A stretch of DNA of 64,000 nucleotides, taken from assembly GCF_000301075.1 (NCBI RefSeq), contig NZ_JH932293.1, positions 829,708-893,707 on the forward strand, read 5' to 3'. Below are positions 59,273 through 64,000 of the stretch, in pieces. The notes beneath the pieces are model-generated. The model worked only from the letters and a program-made list of their open reading frames with translations, had not been told where the DNA came from and ran no database searches. How positions within the stretch are numbered: position 1 is the stretch's first letter; each line of letters starts with the position of its first letter. This DNA is from Bergeyella zoohelcum ATCC 43767 (GTDB lineage Bacteria > Bacteroidota > Bacteroidia > Flavobacteriales > Weeksellaceae). The position numbers and the translations under genes were made by a program.

Positions 59273-61762
59273 ATGAAAAAACTAAAAAACTATATTGCGG
59301 GCCGTTGGATAGAAGGTTCTGGAGAAGGAATCCCATTATACAACGCGGTGAATGGTGAACTGGTAACCTTATCAGATACCCATGGTCTTAACTACGAAGA
59401 AGCTCTCCATTACGGTAGAACCATAGGCTACAAAAACCTTTCCTCTATGACTTTCTATGACCGTGGGGAGATGCTGAAAAAAGTAGCTCTTTACCTTCTC
59501 GAGAGAAAGAAAAAATATTATGAGCTCTCTTATAAAACGGGGGCTACACATATAGATTCTTGGGTGGATATTGAGGGTGGATTCGGGACATTTTTCACCT
59601 ATTCGGGATTGGCTAAAAGAATGCTTCCTAATACCCCTTTCTGGGTAGATGGCGATGTACAAAAAATTTCTGCTAATGGAACACATCTCGGGACCCATAT
59701 TCTCACCCCAAGTGAGGGCGTTTCGGTACAAATTAACGCCTATAACTTCCCTGTCTGGGGAATGTTAGAAAAGCTCTCTACTTCGCTATTAGCAGGTGTT
59801 CCAAGTATTGTGAAACCCGCCGTACCGAGTTCTTACCTCACTCATGCCGTATTCCAAGATATGATAGAAAGCGGTATTTTACCTGAGGGGGCTGTGCAGC
59901 TGGTTTGCGGAGAGCCAGGAAATATTTTAGATTTCGTGCAAGATGGAGATTCTGTAGTATTTACGGGTTCGGCGGCTACAGGAAGAAAACTGAAATCCTT
60001 ACCTTCTATTTCCCAAAATGCTGTACGATTCAATATGGAAGCGGACTCGCTCAACTGCTCTATTTTAGGACTGGATGCCAAGCCAGGAACGCCAGAGTTT
60101 GATTTGTTCATTAAGGAAGTTCGAAATGAAATGACAACTAAGGCAGGGCAAAAGTGTACCGCCATCCGAAGAATCATTGTTCCCGAACACCTCGTGGGAG
60201 ATGTTCAGCATGCACTTTCCAAAGCATTGGATGCCACTAAAATAGGAAATCCGCTCAGCCGAGAGACCAGAATGGGGGCTATTGTAGGGAAGAAAGAATT
60301 GGAAGTTTTGAAAGGAAAAATTGCCCAGCTTCAATCGGAGACTGATTTGATTTACGATGGTCAGCACACCTTGGTGGAAGCCGACTACGAAAACGGGGCT
60401 TTCATCACCCCAAAATTATTCTACAACGAAAAACCTTTTGATATCCTAGCCTCCCATGAGGTGGAAGCCTTCGGACCTGTATCTACTCTTATGCCTTATA
60501 AAGATGCCGATGAGGCTGCCGCTTTAGCTAAAAAAGGAAAAGGAAGTTTGGTAGGGTCTATTGTTTCTCATGACGATGCCTTTATTGCAGAAGCATCTTG
60601 GAAGATGGCGTCTTCTCATGGTAGAATTTTCGTTTTGAATAGAGATAATGCCAAAGAATCTACGGGGCACGGCTCACCGCTTCCTACCTTAATGCACGGA
60701 GGACCGGGAAGAGCAGGAGGTGGAGAAGAAATGGGCGGACTGAATGGCTTACATTTCTTCCTACAAAAAACCGCCATACAAGGCTCACCTGATGTACTTA
60801 CGGCAATTACAAAAGTCTATACCCAAGGGGCAGAAAAAAAATACAGCGATAAACATCCTTTCCAAAAATATTTCGAGGAAATAGAAATAGGGGATGCATT
60901 AGAAACGGCAGGAAGAACCGTTACTGAGGCAGATATTGTCAATTTCTCCAATGTTTCTTGGGATCATTTCTATGCTCATACTGATGCTACTTCGCTCAAC
61001 GAAACTATTTTTGATAAAGTGGTAGCACATGGCTATTTCATTTTGTCGGCAGCGGCAGGACTTTTTGTTTCAGGAAAAAAAGGACCTGTAATTGCCAATT
61101 ATGGTTTGGAAAATTGCAGCTTCTTTAAGCCTGTTTATGCGGGAGACACCATTACAGTTTATCTCACGGCAAAAGAGAAAATCAATCGTGGAGTAAAAGG
61201 AAGAAATATCCCAAGTGGTGTGGTGAAATGGCTGGTAGAAGTGGTAAACCAAAGGGAAGAGGTGGTATGTGTAGCCACTATTCTTACATTGGTAGCCAAA
61301 CAATCGCCTTTTATCCCGTTGCGTAAAAAAGAGATTCAAAAAGCCCTCAATGCCCTTACAGAAAATACCGAAAGAAAATTCGGAAAAATGACACCGCAAA
61401 TGATGGTAGAGCATGTGGAGGAAGTTTTGAGGATAGGAATTGAAGGTTCAAAGCTCACACCTGCTGTAGATGAAGCAGAACAGGAAAAAATGAAAGATTG
61501 GCTTTATACCTATCAGAAAATACAGCAGGGCATCTCTTACCCTAAACTGAAAGAAGGAGAACTACCCGAGTTGAGATTTAAAAATTTAGACCAAGCCAAA
61601 GAGGCACTCATGCAAACGGTTCATGAATTTATTATTTTCTATAAAGAAAATCCTTTGGCGGAGCGAAATCATGCTAAATTTGGGCTACTGAACAAAGAAA
61701 TGTGGGAAATATTCCAAAGAAAACATATCACGCATCATTTCGAGCAGTTTGGCATCTTTTGA
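59273..61762 (+). CDS. paaZ: PaaZ bifunctional ring-opening enzyme with extra C-terminal domain
   Basis: PaaZ opens oxepin-CoA (MaoC hydratase part) and oxidises the aldehyde (dehydrogenase part). In this 829-residue protein the ALDH domain has E256 (NMEADSLN) and C295 (GQKCTAIRR), the same positions as in E. coli PaaZ. The MaoC hotdog domain spans about 530-676 (EIGDALETAGRTVTEADIVNF... WDHFYAHTD). The last ~150 residues (MTPQMMVEHVEEVL... HITHHFEQFGIF) are an added DinB/DUF1569-like domain not present in the ~680-residue E. coli enzyme. Confidence 0.92.
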   Translation: MKKLKNYIAGRWIEGSGEGIPLYNAVNGELVTLSDTHGLNYEEALHYGRTIGYKNLSSMTFYDRGEMLKKVALYLLERKKKYYELSYKTGATHIDSWVDIEGGFGTFFTYSGLAKRMLPNTPFWVDGDVQKISANGTHLGTHILTPSEGVSVQINAYNFPVWGMLEKLSTSLLAGVPSIVKPAVPSSYLTHAVFQDMIESGILPEGAVQLVCGEPGNILDFVQDGDSVVFTGSAATGRKLKSLPSISQNAVRFNMEADSLNCSILGLDAKPGTPEFDLFIKEVRNEMTTKAGQKCTAIRRIIVPEHLVGDVQHALSKALDATKIGNPLSRETRMGAIVGKKELEVLKGKIAQLQSETDLIYDGQHTLVEADYENGAFITPKLFYNEKPFDILASHEVEAFGPVSTLMPYKDADEAAALAKKGKGSLVGSIVSHDDAFIAEASWKMASSHGRIFVLNRDNAKESTGHGSPLPTLMHGGPGRAGGGEEMGGLNGLHFFLQKTAIQGSPDVLTAITKVYTQGAEKKYSDKHPFQKYFEEIEIGDALETAGRTVTEADIVNFSNVSWDHFYAHTDATSLNETIFDKVVAHGYFILSAAAGLFVSGKKGPVIANYGLENCSFFKPVYAGDTITVYLTAKEKINRGVKGRNIPSGVVKWLVEVVNQREEVVCVATILTLVAKQSPFIPLRKKEIQKALNALTENTERKFGKMTPQMMVEHVEEVLRIGIEGSKLTPAVDEAEQEKMKDWLYTYQKIQQGISYPKLKEGELPELRFKNLDQAKEALMQTVHEFIIFYKENPLAERNHAKFGLLNKEMWEIFQRKHITHHFEQFGIF

Positions 61763-61770
61763 CATATATA

Positions 61771-61815
61771 AAGTACAATATAAAGTATAAAGTACAAAGT
61801 ATAATGTATAAAGGT
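61771..61815. repeat. Modular intergenic repeat after paaZ
   Basis: It reads as TATAAAGTACAATATAAAGT then ATAAAGTACAAAGTATAATG, the reverse complement of the TACATTATACTTTGTAC words at 55499-55518. Confidence 0.6.
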
Positions 61816-61909
61816 TTATGAAGGAAATTTTGTTCAAACATAATGGAAATTTCACGCAAACCCGATAGCGTTTTTTAAATCATTTAATTTTTAAATCATT
61901 TAATCTAAA

Positions 61910-62677
61910 ATGAAAGAAGCATTTGTAACATCAGAAATTAAGAATCATATTGCTCATATTACTTTTGGTACTCCAAAGAGTAATTCATTGCCTGGGCATA
62001 TTTTGGAAAAGTTGGCACAAACCATCTTAGATGAAAGTGCAAAAGCAGAAGTGAAAGCCCTCCTTATTCGTTCAGAAGGAGAAAAGGCTTTTTGTGCAGG
62101 AGCGAGTTTTGACGAACTTTTAGAAATAGAAGAAATAGAGACTTCCAAAAAATTTTTCGGAGGCTTTGCTAAAGTGCTGAACGCGATGCGTACCTGTGGA
62201 AAAATAGTAGTAGTAAGGGTACAAGGAAAAACTACAGGAGGCGGAGTAGGTATTGCTTGTGGAGCGGATTATTGTTTCGCTACCAAAGACGCTGCATTAG
62301 CACTCACTGAAATCAATCTCGGTATTGGTCCGTTCGTCATTGGTCCATTTGTGGAAAGAAAAATAGGTAAATCTCAGTTTGCTGCCATGGCCATAGATGC
62401 AGATTTTAGAACGGCAGCGTGGGCGGTAGAACATAATATCTATCATTCCGTTTCAGATTCCATAGCGGAAATGGACGGTGCGTTAGACGCGTTCTTAGAA
62501 AAGCTTTCTACCCGAAGTGAAGAAGCACTTGCATTGATTAAAAAGATATCTTGGGAAGGTACAGACCATTTTTCTGAGCTCATGCCTGAACGCATTTTCA
62601 TGAGTGCGAGTCTTATTTTAGAAGACTCTGCCAAGAGAAATATTAACGCGATTAAAGAAAAATTAAGAGCGAAATAA
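61910..62677 (+). CDS. Enoyl-CoA hydratase/isomerase family protein
   Basis: The 255-residue crotonase-fold enzyme shows the oxyanion-hole segments EKAFCAGASFDEL and GKTTGGGVGIACGADYCFAT, and ALTEINLGIGPFVIGPFVERKIG. Gly replaces the first catalytic Glu region of some hydratases, so the exact reaction (hydratase or isomerase) is unclear. It follows paaZ and may serve as PaaF or PaaG; a 147-base repeat-bearing gap lies between them. Confidence 0.85.
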   Translation: MKEAFVTSEIKNHIAHITFGTPKSNSLPGHILEKLAQTILDESAKAEVKALLIRSEGEKAFCAGASFDELLEIEEIETSKKFFGGFAKVLNAMRTCGKIVVVRVQGKTTGGGVGIACGADYCFATKDAALALTEINLGIGPFVIGPFVERKIGKSQFAAMAIDADFRTAAWAVEHNIYHSVSDSIAEMDGALDAFLEKLSTRSEEALALIKKISWEGTDHFSELMPERIFMSASLILEDSAKRNINAIKEKLRAK

Positions 62678-62684
62678 ACCCACA

Positions 62685-62712
62685 AAAGGCTGTCTGCAAA
62701 AGGCAGCCTTTG
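62685..62712 (+). terminator. Terminator-like hairpin before pyrG
   Basis: AAAGGCTG (62685-62692) pairs with CAGCCTTT (62704-62711). The T run is weak. The core is nearly the same as the infB terminator. Confidence 0.6.
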
Positions 62713-62773
62713 TTCATTTATTAATTCCCTCACCTCTCCACCCCGTATCTATTCTGCCAATCTCCAATCCTAA

Positions 62774-64000
<1,227 letters not shown>

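Overview
The window reads as a chromosomal segment of a Bacteroidota species, class Flavobacteriia, most likely the Weeksellaceae (Chryseobacterium / Bergeyella / Riemerella group). The evidence is indirect but consistent. The DNA is A+T-rich. Shine-Dalgarno sequences are mostly missing, and many genes are preceded by the Bacteroidota -7 box TAnnTTTG. Several gene families typical of the group are present: GLPGLI protein, GYDIA-type GHMP kinase, DUF2851, DUF2723, BshA, a dipeptidyl-peptidase-IV-like S9 peptidase and type B ribosomal protein L31. The tmRNA encodes the tag GNEEYALAA. The genus cannot be fixed from the sequence alone.

Layout. 1-180 is the edge of a 41-bp tandem array. 306-6248 is a leftward block: GtrA-like protein; an operon DUF2851 > PspC-like > lipoprotein > Smr protein; and a GH3 glycosidase translationally coupled to bshA (bacillithiol). 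6499-11738 holds an OprO/P-like porin, a small membrane protein, trigger factor, a lipoprotein and an acyltransferase. 11879-14900 is a metal-uptake module: a DtxR-family repressor divergent from a TonB receptor, with an iron-box-like operator between them and direct copies of a palindromic repeat outside both 3' ends. 15021-23155 is a rightward run: class III aminotransferase, START-like protein, class IV aminotransferase-like protein, fabD, GHMP kinase, rimM, asnS, rpoN. The tmRNA gene (23242-23640, minus) follows, then ridA, a membrane protein, an outer membrane protein, prfB, sanA-like and a beta-helix lipoprotein.

28822-40430 is mainly translation and transcription machinery: rpmE2; rimP-nusA-infB behind a leader with a terminator-like hairpin; a PIF1-like helicase; a leftward thioredoxin/rhodanese/rhodanese-cupin cluster; then tuf, tRNA-Trp, secE and nusG. 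The usual rplK-rplA-rplJ-rplL-rpoBC genes do not follow nusG. Instead there is decayed sequence, a methyltransferase, paaE, a peptide transporter, rsmB, kdsA, a large DUF2723 membrane protein, two secreted peptidases and panC. The right end (57611-62677) carries phenylacetate/aromatic-acid catabolism genes (3-hydroxyacyl-CoA dehydrogenase, PaaI, a PaaZ with an extra C-terminal domain, enoyl-CoA hydratase) and the start of pyrG.

No phage, insertion sequence, CRISPR array or recognisable defence system is visible. The least explained signals are regulatory or structural. They are a modular family of short intergenic repeats shared by at least eight gaps, a set of genes predicted to be leaderless, the iron-box/TonB module bracketed by repeats, the hairpin ahead of rimP-nusA-infB, and a strong hairpin pressed against the tRNA-Trp gene.
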